Positions 42,334-50,689 of a DNA stretch of 64,000 bases are shown piece by piece. The stretch lies in NCBI GenBank assembly GCA_030145305.1, contig JAQYVX010000008.1, forward strand, positions 62,001 to 126,000, written 5' to 3'. This DNA is from Halarcobacter sp. GTDB lineage: Bacteria > Campylobacterota > Campylobacteria > Campylobacterales > Arcobacteraceae. Each line of letters starts with the position of its first letter. Position 1 is the stretch's first letter. The position numbers and the translations under genes are program-made. A model generated the notes under the pieces. That model made no database searches and was not told where the DNA came from. It was given only the letters and a program-made list of their open reading frames with translations.

Positions 42334-43230
42334 TTAAGTTTTTTTCATAAATAAGGATAAATAAATCCCACTTGCTATTAATATAGCTCCTAAAATATGA
42401 TAAAGTTCTAGCGTTTCCCCCAAAAATATAAAAGCTAAAATTGAACCAAATATTGGCATTAGATGTGTAAATTGTCCTGTTCTTTCAGCACTAATTCTAT
42501 CAATTCCTATATGCCAAAAATAAAAAGAAAGAATTGAAGCAAATAAAGATACATATAAAAAGAAATACCAATTTTGTTTTACTAAGTTTAATTCATGAGC
42601 AAAACTATAACCTTGAAGTAAATACCAAGGTAATAGATAAATAAAGCCTAAATATACAATGATTAAGAAAAATTCAATATGTGATAAGGCTTTGGGTTTA
42701 AACTTTACAGCAACTGAGTATGTAGCCCATAATATAGAACTTACTAATATCCATAAATCACCTTTTGTAAAACTAATATTTAAGATATTTAAAAAATCAC
42801 CTTTTAAAACTAAAAAAACTACTCCAATAGTAGATAAAACTATTCCAAGTATTTGCCTTGAAGTAATATTCTTTTTTAATACAAAGAAAGATATTACTAA
42901 AATTAAAATAGGAATAATAGAATTAATCAAAAGAGCATTTGTAGCACTTGTTGTTTGTAAGGCTATATATAAAATAGTATTAAATAAAGAGATTCCTATG
43001 ATTGCTAAAAAAGATAATAAAAGAAAATTTTCTTTAAGAATTTTTAATATTTTTTTAATATCTAGAAAAAATAGAATAGGTAGAGAAAGTAAAATTACAA
43101 AAAACCATCTAAAGAAAGCTAATTCTAATGGTTCAATTTGTGTATTAACAAACCTTCCTAATATAAAGTTCCCAGACCAAAAAAGTACACAAAGTACTAA
43201 TAATAAATGAACTCTTTGTGTACTTATCAT
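42334..43230 (-). CDS. EamA/DMT-family transporter
   Basis: A 298-residue membrane protein with ten hydrophobic helices in two EamA repeats, the first starting LLLVLCVLFWSGNFILGRF and the second GDLWILVSSILWATYSVAVK. The family exports amino acids, nucleosides or other metabolites; no substrate can be assigned. It begins immediately after the moeA stop, so both are in one transcript. A possible weak hairpin (AAACTTAA / TTAAGTTT) lies just beyond its 3' end. Confidence 0.9.
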   Translation of the reverse strand: MISTQRVHLLLVLCVLFWSGNFILGRFVNTQIEPLELAFFRWFFVILLSLPILFFLDIKKILKILKENFLLLSFLAIIGISLFNTILYIALQTTSATNALLINSIIPILILVISFFVLKKNITSRQILGIVLSTIGVVFLVLKGDFLNILNISFTKGDLWILVSSILWATYSVAVKFKPKALSHIEFFLIIVYLGFIYLLPWYLLQGYSFAHELNLVKQNWYFFLYVSLFASILSFYFWHIGIDRISAERTGQFTHLMPIFGSILAFIFLGETLELYHILGAILIASGIYLSLFMKKT

Positions 43231-44451
43231 TTATTTTAATTCATTTAAAAGTAAAATATCAACTAAATCACCTGATTTAATATCTTGGCTATCATCTTTT
43301 TGAATAAGTAAAGCAGGACTTCCTAGCATATTCGTTAAGATTGCACTTGTTCCTTTTTTCTTACCTTCAAAATCTATTATATATTCATTGTTTTCATATT
43401 TTACATTACAAGCTGTAAAGATTGTCTTTGCCATTTTTCTAGGAAAGTCTTGTGTAATTCTAGCTTTTACTATTGGAAGTTTTTTATTTGCTCCCTCATA
43501 TTTATAAATCATTGGTAATAAATATAAAATTGCACAAACTGTAGATGAATATGCAAACCCTGGAAGGGCAATTATTAATTTACCATCTTTAACAGCAGCT
43601 AATAAATGCATACCAGGCTTTATAGTAACCCCATGAAATAAAATCTGAGCTTGAAGTTTGTCTTTTATTACATCTTGAACAAAATCATAATCTCCAACTG
43701 AAACTCCACCTGTAGTGACAACTATATCAGATTTTTCCAAAGCAGATGATAGTAAATTTGTAATTGAATCTATATCATCTTCTACTACTCCCATTTGAAT
43801 TGTATCTGCACCTGCTTTTTTAGCTAAGGCCTCTATAGTTAAATGATTTGAACTTCTTATTTGTGAATCATTAGTTTGCATTTCACCTAAATCTAAAATC
43901 TCACTTCCTGTACTTGCAATAGAAACTGTTGGTTTACAATATACTAATACTTGTGCAATATTTAATGAAGCTAATACTCCAATTTCTGCAAAACCTATAA
44001 CTGTTCCTTCTTTTATAAGGACTTCACCTTTTTTATAGTTTTCACCAATTTCTCTTGTAGCAAAACCATAAGGCACTTCTTTTATAACTTTAATACTGTC
44101 ATTAACTACTTCGACATTCTCAATTGGTATTAAAGTATCACTTCCTTCAGGCATTAATGAACCTGTAAAAGTTTTTATTGAAACACCATGTTCAAGTTTT
44201 GATTCAACAATAAAACCAGCAGGATTTTTATCAATAATTTTAATAAAGTCATTTTTTTGATCTTCATATTTTATTGCATAACCATCCATAGCAGAAGTTG
44301 GATATTCAGGTGAATTATCACTAGCAACAACATCATACGCAAGAACTCTATTTATGGCATTTGTTAAAAAAAGTTTTTCCTTAGTTTTTGCTTTGAAATC
44401 CAAGCTATCTAATTTGTTTAAAGACTCTTCATAATTTATAAAATTTCTCAT
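43231..44451 (-). CDS. moeA: Molybdopterin molybdenumtransferase MoeA
   Basis: A 406-residue enzyme that inserts molybdenum into adenylated molybdopterin. Family motifs are SPEYPTSAMDGYA, PEGSDTLIPIENVEV, STGSEILDLGE, VVTTGGVSVGDYDFVQ and IALPGFAYSSTVCAILYL. I chose the ATG at 44451, which has GGAGAG six bases before it; an upstream in-frame ATG at 44493 lacks one. It lies next to soxC, a molybdenum enzyme, but transcribed away from it. Confidence 0.93.
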   Translation of the reverse strand: MRNFINYEESLNKLDSLDFKAKTKEKLFLTNAINRVLAYDVVASDNSPEYPTSAMDGYAIKYEDQKNDFIKIIDKNPAGFIVESKLEHGVSIKTFTGSLMPEGSDTLIPIENVEVVNDSIKVIKEVPYGFATREIGENYKKGEVLIKEGTVIGFAEIGVLASLNIAQVLVYCKPTVSIASTGSEILDLGEMQTNDSQIRSSNHLTIEALAKKAGADTIQMGVVEDDIDSITNLLSSALEKSDIVVTTGGVSVGDYDFVQDVIKDKLQAQILFHGVTIKPGMHLLAAVKDGKLIIALPGFAYSSTVCAILYLLPMIYKYEGANKKLPIVKARITQDFPRKMAKTIFTACNVKYENNEYIIDFEGKKKGTSAILTNMLGSPALLIQKDDSQDIKSGDLVDILLLNELK

Positions 44452-44577
44452 ATTCACTCTCCAAAAATTAAGTTGGAATGATACCATATGCAAGAATAGA
44501 AGTAAATTAGAGTTAATAATTACTTATAATTTAAACCCAAAATAGCATCTGTGTAGCATTAATATTCCAAATGTGGA

Positions 44578-44592
44578 AATAGTGACACTATT
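44578..44592. promoter_or_regulatory. Inverted repeat upstream of the sox operon
   Basis: AATAGTG-A-CACTATT, a perfect 7-base inverted repeat in the 339-base region between moeA and soxC, about 200 bases before soxC. Candidate operator; nothing more can be said. Confidence 0.35.
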
Positions 44593-44625
44593 ATGACAAA
44601 TGAAGAAAAAAAAGCCCTAATATTA

Positions 44626-44639
44626 TTGACTTAAGTCAA
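44626..44639. promoter_or_regulatory. Crp/Fnr-type palindrome upstream of soxC
   Basis: TTGACTTAAGTCAA, a perfect 14-base palindrome of the TTGAN-N4-NTCAA form bound by Crp/Fnr-family regulators. It lies about 150 bases before soxC in the only long gene-free region before the operon. It may couple sox expression to oxygen, nitrogen oxides or another redox signal. The rest of this region holds AT-rich promoter-like sequence and no gene. Confidence 0.5.
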
Positions 44640-44790
44640 AAAAGTGGTAATAATTTACCTATTATTATATAAATAATCTTTATATAATTGGCTGTTATAT
44701 TATGTATAAGTAAATGTAAATTAAGAGTAAAAAATTATTCTAAATCTGATTGATTTATATGTAGTATGACTTATTTTCTAAGGAGGAATA

Positions 44791-46131
44791 ATGACGAAAG
44801 TAAGTAAAACTTCTGAAAAAACTTTAGCTACGGTTTCAGAAAAGGAATTAAGTAGAAGAGATTTTTTTAGAAAAACTGCAGTTTATTCAGCTGGTGCAAT
44901 TGCCGCTGCAAATGTATTATCACCAGTAAAGTTAAAAGCTGATGATCCTGCAATAATTAATGAAGCTTCATGGGGACAAAAGTTGGGTGATCCAGTAGAT
45001 AAAAATCTATATGGTATGCCTTCTCCTTTTGAGCATAATAATATAAGAAGAACACATTCTTTATTTTCATCAGGAGATTATTATGCATCAGTATCTATGT
45101 CTCCTATTCATGAATCACAAGGAATTGTAACACCAAATGGTTTGTTTTTTACAAGAAATCATGGTGGAACAGCTCATGTTGATCCAAATGAATGGAGATT
45201 AATGATTCATGGTGATCAAGTTGAAAAAGAGATTGTTTTAACACTTGAGGATTTAAAAAAATATCCTAGTGAAAGTAGAATTTACTTTATTGAGTGTCCT
45301 GCAAATGGGGCTCCTGAGTGGAGGGGACCACAATTTAATTCTTTACAATTTATGAAAGGATTAATGAGTGCTGCTGAGTGGACAGGTGTAATGCTTAAAA
45401 CTGTTTTAGAAGATATTGGTCTAAAAAAAGATGCAGTTTGGATGCTAGCAGAAGGTAGTGATAATGCCTCAAATCCAAGATCTATTCCTGTTGAAAAAGC
45501 TTTAGATGATGTTATGCTTGTTTGGGGACAAAATGGTGAAGCCTTAAGACCAGAACAAGGTTATCCTGTAAGATTAATTGTTCCAGGTTGGGAAGGTAAC
45601 TTAAATACTAAATGGCTAAGAAGATTAGAAATATCAGATAAACCTTGGCATTCAAAAGAAGAGACATCTAAATACACTATGGTTCAACCAGGTGGAAAAG
45701 CAATTAGATTTTTCTGGGTAAATGAAGTTAATTCTGTTATTACCTCTCCCTGTCCTGAAAAACCTTGGACTCATCTTAAAAAAGGTGATAAAGTGGAAAT
45801 AGAAGGTATTGCTTGGTCTGGACATGGAACAATTAATGGAGTTGATATTTCTTTTGATGGTGGAGACAATTGGGTTGAAGCTAATTTAAAAGGATTAGTT
45901 CTTCCTAAATCATGGACTAGATTCTCATATATTATTGAATGGGATGGAGAGCCTTTATTATTGGCATCTAGATCAAGAGATGATTTTGGAAATATTCAAC
46001 CAACTATTGATGAAGAAACTTCAGCTGTGGGTGTTGAATCTGTTTACCATAGAAATGCTATCGTAACTTGGGAAATTAATAAAAAAGGAGAGTGTAACAA
46101 TGTTCAAATTAGAAAACACAAAAAAGCTTAA
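44791..46131 (+). CDS. soxC: Sulfane dehydrogenase subunit SoxC (molybdopterin)
   Basis: A 446-residue molybdenum enzyme that, with SoxD, oxidises the sulfane sulfur bound to SoxY. The twin-arginine signal is SRRDFFRKTAVYSAGAIAAA. The sulfite-oxidase fold is recognisable: the molybdenum ligand C169 is in YFIECPANG, followed by EWRGPQF, VRLIVPGWEGNLNTKW and VWGQNGE. The dimerisation domain follows. A strong AAGGAGGAA precedes the start, and soxD overlaps its 3' end by 32 bases. It heads the operon. Confidence 0.95.
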   Translation: MTKVSKTSEKTLATVSEKELSRRDFFRKTAVYSAGAIAAANVLSPVKLKADDPAIINEASWGQKLGDPVDKNLYGMPSPFEHNNIRRTHSLFSSGDYYASVSMSPIHESQGIVTPNGLFFTRNHGGTAHVDPNEWRLMIHGDQVEKEIVLTLEDLKKYPSESRIYFIECPANGAPEWRGPQFNSLQFMKGLMSAAEWTGVMLKTVLEDIGLKKDAVWMLAEGSDNASNPRSIPVEKALDDVMLVWGQNGEALRPEQGYPVRLIVPGWEGNLNTKWLRRLEISDKPWHSKEETSKYTMVQPGGKAIRFFWVNEVNSVITSPCPEKPWTHLKKGDKVEIEGIAWSGHGTINGVDISFDGGDNWVEANLKGLVLPKSWTRFSYIIEWDGEPLLLASRSRDDFGNIQPTIDEETSAVGVESVYHRNAIVTWEINKKGECNNVQIRKHKKA

Positions 46132-47290
46132 GACTCTTCTTAGTCTAGGACTATCCTTATCTCTTACAACGTCTTTATTCGCTGCAAATGGAATGTCTGT
46201 TGATGGTGCTGTTAAATACGAAGTTAAAGATGGTAAATATGGACCATATCATTTAAATATGCAAGACACTAAAAATTATAACAATGGTAGAGCAGCAACA
46301 AAAAAAGAAATAAAAATGTGGAATGTTGATGTAAGACCAGATGGTAAAGATCTTCCTTTATATGATATGAAACATGGTAAACCTATTTTAGAAGATGGTA
46401 AACCAAAAATTGCTGAAGGTTCAGTTGAATTTGGTGAAGAACTTTATGATGCTCAATGTGTAATGTGTCATGGTGAATTTGGAGCAGGGGGGAAAGGTTA
46501 TCCTACTTTAGCTGGTGGAGATTTTAAAAATTTACACATTCAAAGACTAAATCCAGCAGATGAAAATCCAAATCCAGATGTTGCAATAAAAACAATTGGT
46601 TCATATTGGCCTTATGCAAGTACACTTTTTTGGTACATATATGACTCAATGCCATTTACAAATCCAAAATCTTTAACAAATAGTGAAACATATGCTCTTA
46701 CTGCATTTTTATTAGCTTCAAATGGAATTAAAGTTGATGGTAAAGAAATGGATAGTGAATTTACTTTAAGTAAAGCAAATTTCAATAAAATTGTAATGCC
46801 AAATGTTGACGGATTCTATCCAGAAGTTGATACTAAAGATCCGCATCAAGGTCCAAAGAATATGCAAAAACTTTTATCTGATCCAACTATATATGGAAAG
46901 GGTACAAGATGTATGAAAGATTGTATAAAACCAAAAGTAGAAGAGTTACTATTACGAGTAAAATTTGATTTAGCACCAAATGCTAATGAGCCTCTTTCAA
47001 CAAAGAGATCATGGAAAGAGCCTGCAAAAGCAGCTGCTCCTGATGGTGTTGATCCTGTTGTTGTAGAGAATTATGCTACATATTGTTCAGCTTGTCACTC
47101 TAATAAAGCAATTGGAGCACCTGTTATTGGTGATAGTACGGCATGGGCAGAGGTTTTAGAAAAAGGTATTGAAGAAGTTTATTCAAATGCTATTGAAGGT
47201 ATAAATGCAATGCCTCCAATGGGAGCAAGTACATTACCTGAATCTGATTTTAAAGCTATTATTGATTATATGATCAATGAAAGTAAATAA
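46100..47290 (+). CDS. soxD: Diheme cytochrome subunit SoxD
   Basis: A 396-residue periplasmic cytochrome c with a signal peptide (LLSLGLSLSLTTSLFA). Two heme sites are visible: CVMCH at C120-H124 and CSACH at C329-H333. It takes electrons from SoxC to downstream cytochromes. Its ATG lies 32 bases inside soxC in another frame, with its own AAAGGAGAG site, so translation is independent but coupled. A CMKDC pair in the middle could form a disulfide. Confidence 0.93.
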   Translation: MFKLENTKKLKTLLSLGLSLSLTTSLFAANGMSVDGAVKYEVKDGKYGPYHLNMQDTKNYNNGRAATKKEIKMWNVDVRPDGKDLPLYDMKHGKPILEDGKPKIAEGSVEFGEELYDAQCVMCHGEFGAGGKGYPTLAGGDFKNLHIQRLNPADENPNPDVAIKTIGSYWPYASTLFWYIYDSMPFTNPKSLTNSETYALTAFLLASNGIKVDGKEMDSEFTLSKANFNKIVMPNVDGFYPEVDTKDPHQGPKNMQKLLSDPTIYGKGTRCMKDCIKPKVEELLLRVKFDLAPNANEPLSTKRSWKEPAKAAAPDGVDPVVVENYATYCSACHSNKAIGAPVIGDSTAWAEVLEKGIEEVYSNAIEGINAMPPMGASTLPESDFKAIIDYMINESK

Positions 47291-47301
47291 GGGAGAACGC
47301 A

Positions 47302-47652
47302 ATGAAATTAATCAAAAGTTTAGTTATAGCAGCTGCTATTAGTGGTTTAGCTGTTACTGGTTTATTAGCTAATGACGACCTAATCAAAAAAGGTGAAAAG
47401 ATTTTTATGAATAAGAATCTTGGAAACTGTTTAGCTTGTCATGCAGCAAATGGAAAAAATATAGATGGACCAGGAAGTATGGGACCAAAGTTACAATATT
47501 TGTCAGCATGGCCTGAAGAAGCATTGTATGAAAAAATTTATAATCCGTACACAACTAACCCAATTTCACAAATGCCTGCATTTGGTAAAAATGGTTGGTT
47601 AAGTGATTCAGAAATTAAAGCAGTTGTTGCTTATTTAAAAACTATTAATTAA
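47302..47652 (+). CDS. soxX: Sulfur oxidation cytochrome SoxX
   Basis: A 116-residue monoheme cytochrome c with a signal peptide (SLVIAAAISGLAVTGLLA) and heme site CLACH (C43, C46, H47). The later GPKLQYLSAWPEEALYEKIY and SQMPAFGKNGWLSDSEI are typical of SoxX, with the distal methionine in SQMPAFG. It pairs with SoxA to load thiosulfate onto SoxY. It sits between soxD and soxY. Confidence 0.93.
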   Translation: MKLIKSLVIAAAISGLAVTGLLANDDLIKKGEKIFMNKNLGNCLACHAANGKNIDGPGSMGPKLQYLSAWPEEALYEKIYNPYTTNPISQMPAFGKNGWLSDSEIKAVVAYLKTIN

Positions 47653-47669
47653 AAGAAAAGGATATTAAA

Positions 47670-48122
47670 ATGATGGAAAGAAGAAATTTTTTAAGTTTAG
47701 GATTAGGTGTTTTAGCAGCATCAGTTGTAGTACCATCTACATTAAGTGCAGTTGATTACAGAAAAGATAAGCCTAAAGCTTGGGAACAAGACAAAATTGA
47801 TTTAGCATTAAAAGAAATTTTTGGTACTAGTGAAACAGCTGAAGGGAAAGTTAAATTAAAAGCTCCTGATATTGCTGAAAATGGTGCAGTTATTCCTGTA
47901 ACAGTATCTGCAAAAGCAGGTACAAGAGTAGCAATTCTACAAGATGTAAATCCTCAAAGTTTAGTTGCAGTGTTTACTGTACCAAAAGGTGGAATTGTTG
48001 ATTATTCTGTAAGAATCAAAATGATGAAAACTGGAAATGTATATGCTATCGTTGAAGATGGTGGAAAATTATACAAAGCTTCAAAACAAGTAAAAGTTAC
48101 AATCGGTGGATGTGGTGGTTGA
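47670..48122 (+). CDS. soxY: Sulfur carrier subunit SoxY
   Basis: A 150-residue protein with a twin-arginine signal (ERRNFLSLGLGVLAAS) and the diagnostic C-terminal GGCGG, whose cysteine (C148) carries the thiosulfate-derived sulfur. The body is the usual immunoglobulin-like beta sandwich. It works as a complex with SoxZ, encoded 64 bases downstream, and is the substrate of SoxAX, SoxB and SoxCD. Confidence 0.96.
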   Translation: MMERRNFLSLGLGVLAASVVVPSTLSAVDYRKDKPKAWEQDKIDLALKEIFGTSETAEGKVKLKAPDIAENGAVIPVTVSAKAGTRVAILQDVNPQSLVAVFTVPKGGIVDYSVRIKMMKTGNVYAIVEDGGKLYKASKQVKVTIGGCGG

Positions 48123-48186
48123 TTTAATTCAACAACTAAAAATTACAAAAATTACAAAATAATAAAAGAAGAAAAAGGAACTAATA

Positions 48187-48504
48187 ATGGCTAAAAAAAC
48201 AAGAATTAAAGCAAAATTAAAAAAAGGCGTTGTAACTGTTAAGGCTCTTGCAAGTCACGAAATGCTGTCTCATCAAGAAGCAGAAAGAGCAAAAAAAGAA
48301 GCTAACTGGATTACTTACGTAGTTGCAAAAGTTAATGGTAATATCGTATACGAGGTATCTACAAGTCAATTTTTATCAAAAAATCCTTATATGAAATTTC
48401 AGTTTCAAGCTGAAGCAACAGGTACAAAAAAAGGTGATAAAATTGAATTTACTTGGGTTGATTTAAAAGGTAATACTAATACAAGTACAGGAAAAATTAA
48501 ATAA
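48187..48504 (+). CDS. soxZ: Sulfur carrier partner SoxZ
   Basis: A 105-residue beta-sandwich protein without a signal peptide, as usual for SoxZ, which is exported with SoxY. KTRIKAKLKKGVVTVKALAS and the late KIEFTWVDLKGNTNTSTGKI are family motifs. It forms the SoxYZ carrier. A 64-base gap with an AAAAGGAA site separates it from soxY. Confidence 0.95.
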   Translation: MAKKTRIKAKLKKGVVTVKALASHEMLSHQEAERAKKEANWITYVVAKVNGNIVYEVSTSQFLSKNPYMKFQFQAEATGTKKGDKIEFTWVDLKGNTNTSTGKIK

Positions 48505-48530
48505 TTAAATATTCTAAAAAGAATACTTAA
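48505..48530 (+). terminator. Weak hairpin between soxZ and soxA
   Basis: TTAAATATTC / GAATACTTAA around a TAAAAA loop, with one mismatch. No strong T-run follows, so at most it reduces readthrough or protects the soxYZ message. Confidence 0.35.
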
Positions 48531-48551
48531 ACAAGATACAAGGAGATATGT

Positions 48552-49487
48552 ATGTTATTAAAAATTGCCAAAACGACAGCATTAATTGCATTAACAGTAT
48601 CAGCTTTAAATGCTGCTGACTTTAATGCACAAGCTGAAAAAGATAGAATTGCTTTAGTGAAATATTTTGAAGCAAAATTTGAAGACCCATTAAAAAATAG
48701 AAATACTTTTTTTCCATATTCTACGGATGATGAATTAAAAAATAATATTATGGGTGGATTAAAAAAAGCTGATTTTTCTATAGGAAACTATGCATATTCT
48801 AAGAATGGTAGAGCTTCATATGATGAGATTAAAGAATTTCCACCTACAGAAGAATGGATTGAAGTAGGTGAAGAGTTATATAACAAAAAATTTGCTAATG
48901 GTAATTCTTTTGCAAATTGCTTTGCTAACCCAGCTGAAACTGGTGCTGCTTACCCAATGTTTGATGAAAAAAGAAAAGAAGTTATAACTTTAACTGTAGC
49001 TATTAATGAGTGTTTAACAAATAATGGTGAAAAAAAATGGGGAACTTCAAAAGGTAAAATGGCTCACTTACAATCTTATTTTGCAGCATCTGCAACTGAA
49101 GAAGAAAAAGTTATTGACGTAAAAATTGAAAGCCCAGAAGCTGCTGTTGCTTATGAAGATGGTAAAGAATATTACTATTCTCAAAAAGGATATTTAAAAC
49201 TTAATTGTGCAAATTGTCATATTCAAGGTGCTGGACAAAGAGTTAGAAATGAATCATTATCTCAACTTCTTGGTCAAACATCACATTTCCCAGTATATAG
49301 ACTTAAATGGGGTGCAAAAAAGACTGAAAATGGTTTAGGTACTTTAGAAAGAAGAATGTCTGGTTGTATCAAAGATCAAGGTCAAGTTCCACCAAGTAAT
49401 ACAAGTAAAGAAATGAGAAATTTATTGTTTTTCATGGCTTACATGAATAATGGTATGAAGTTTGACGGTCCAGACTTTAGAAAATAA
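48552..49487 (+). CDS. soxA: Sulfur oxidation cytochrome SoxA (monoheme type)
   Basis: A 311-residue periplasmic cytochrome that with SoxX oxidatively links thiosulfate to SoxY. One heme site is present, CANCH (C219, C222, H223); the N-terminal half keeps two cysteines (C123 and C154) but has no CxxCH, so it is the monoheme SoxA form. The catalytic cysteine that carries the persulfide heme ligand is C272 in RRMSGCIKDQ. The signal peptide ends near LNAADF. GGAG precedes the ATG. Confidence 0.94.
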   Translation: MLLKIAKTTALIALTVSALNAADFNAQAEKDRIALVKYFEAKFEDPLKNRNTFFPYSTDDELKNNIMGGLKKADFSIGNYAYSKNGRASYDEIKEFPPTEEWIEVGEELYNKKFANGNSFANCFANPAETGAAYPMFDEKRKEVITLTVAINECLTNNGEKKWGTSKGKMAHLQSYFAASATEEEKVIDVKIESPEAAVAYEDGKEYYYSQKGYLKLNCANCHIQGAGQRVRNESLSQLLGQTSHFPVYRLKWGAKKTENGLGTLERRMSGCIKDQGQVPPSNTSKEMRNLLFFMAYMNNGMKFDGPDFRK

Positions 49488-49498
49488 GGGGAGATGAA

Positions 49499-49909
49499 AT
49501 GAAAAAATTAATTAACTTAACAATAGCTGCAACAGCAGCATTAGCTTTAACTACATCTCTTCATGCTATGGATGAAAAGAAAGATTGTGATGTAAAAGCA
49601 AATGGCATTACTAAAGTAATTGCAACTGCAAATGTATATAATGAACAAGCTAAGAAAAAAGGTCTTGAATTTAGAAGACTTAATGTAAATAATTCTGATC
49701 TTATTATAGCAGTTGAAGAGGCAATTAAGACGGGTGCAAAAGAGGTTAATCCAATGCACTTTAAAGGTAAGAAAAAATCTAAGACTAAATTAGAGACTAC
49801 TTATGCAGCTGAAAGAGCGTGTAGATTTGCAATTGCTGCATTAACACAAGCTAAAGAAGCAAAAACTACTTGGCGCTTAGCTGTACCAGGGGATGGATAC
49901 AAATACTAA
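49499..49909 (+). CDS. Small periplasmic Sox protein, possible SoxXA-binding protein (SoxK-like)
   Basis: A 136-residue exported protein (signal INLTIAATAALALTTSLHA) starting 11 bases after soxA. Its helical pattern AKKKGLEFRRLN, DLIIAVEEAIKTGAK and YAAERACRFAIAALTQAK resembles the SoxAX-binding protein SoxK/SAXB, which raises SoxAX activity, but the protein is longer and ends in TTWRLAVPGDGYKY. Two cysteines are present. The name is tentative; position next to soxA is the stronger evidence. Confidence 0.55.
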   Translation: MKKLINLTIAATAALALTTSLHAMDEKKDCDVKANGITKVIATANVYNEQAKKKGLEFRRLNVNNSDLIIAVEEAIKTGAKEVNPMHFKGKKKSKTKLETTYAAERACRFAIAALTQAKEAKTTWRLAVPGDGYKY

Positions 49910-49924
49910 AAGTTATTTGTATCA

Positions 49925-49955
49925 AAAAAAGTCAAGATTTTATCTTGGCTTTTTT
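49925..49955 (+). terminator. Terminator after the soxC-soxA gene block
   Basis: A 13-pair stem (AAAAAAGTCAAGA / TCTTGGCTTTTTT, one G-T pair) with a TTTTA loop and a T-rich tail. It would end most transcripts before the rhodanese gene, so the rhodanese-soxB part probably has its own promoter (TATAAAATG at about 49966). Confidence 0.75.
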
Positions 49956-49997
49956 ATTTTAAGATATAAAATGCATAAAATTAAGGGAGAGATATAA

Positions 49998-50651
49998 ATG
50001 ACAATTCTAAAAAAACTATTAATATCAGTAAGTATTGCTGGTATTTGTTCAACAGGAAGTTTTGCTGCTGAAGAAAAATCTAACTTTGTTCCAGTTTCAA
50101 GTGGTGTTAAATCAATTGAAATGAATTTAAATGGTGAAGAATTTACTCTAATGAGAAATCAAACTTCTGGGAATAAAATTTCACCTTTATATGAAACAAC
50201 AAATAGAGGAACAGCTCAACCAATAGTTTTAGCAAAAGGTGTAGAAACTTTAGGAGAGTTGGAATTTATTGAGTATATGAAAAAAGCACAAACTGACGAA
50301 ACAATTGCGATTATTGATTCAAGAAAGCCAGGATGGTTTGCAAAACTTAGAATTCCGGGGGCTATAAATGTTCCTTTTACAAATTTCGATGAAAAAGATA
50401 CTGCTATTGAAATGATGGAAGATGAAATGGGTGTTGTTCAAAAAGATGATGGAACACTTGATTTTTCTAATGCAAAAACACTAGCATTATATTGTAATGG
50501 TTATTGGTGTGGACAAACTCCAGGAATGGTTAGTAGATCAAAATTTGCACTATTAAAAATGGGATACCCTGCTTCTAAGATTAAATATTACAGAGGTGGT
50601 ATGCAAGCTTGGACTTCATTAGGATTTACTGTTGTGGGAACAGGTAAATAA
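49998..50651 (+). CDS. Periplasmic rhodanese-like sulfurtransferase with CNGYWC loop
   Basis: A 217-residue exported protein (signal LLISVSIAGICSTGSFAA). The rhodanese domain covers about residues 85-215: ETLGELEFIEYMKKAQ, IIDSRKPGWF, IPGAINVPF, then the catalytic loop CNGYWCGQTP and YYRGGMQAW. Unlike standard rhodaneses (CxxGxR) the loop holds two cysteines three apart, which could allow redox chemistry. It lies between soxA and soxB and is paralogous to the gene at 57812. A role in moving sulfane sulfur is inferred. Confidence 0.85.
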   Translation: MTILKKLLISVSIAGICSTGSFAAEEKSNFVPVSSGVKSIEMNLNGEEFTLMRNQTSGNKISPLYETTNRGTAQPIVLAKGVETLGELEFIEYMKKAQTDETIAIIDSRKPGWFAKLRIPGAINVPFTNFDEKDTAIEMMEDEMGVVQKDDGTLDFSNAKTLALYCNGYWCGQTPGMVSRSKFALLKMGYPASKIKYYRGGMQAWTSLGFTVVGTGK

Positions 50652-50689
50652 TTTAGATTGTCTCTAAATTAAAAGAAAGGTATTAATTA

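Noticed and set aside
42659-43210. Long open frame antisense to the EamA gene at 42334
   Set aside because: It is lysine-rich shadow coding with no ribosome binding site, and the other strand is a clear transporter.
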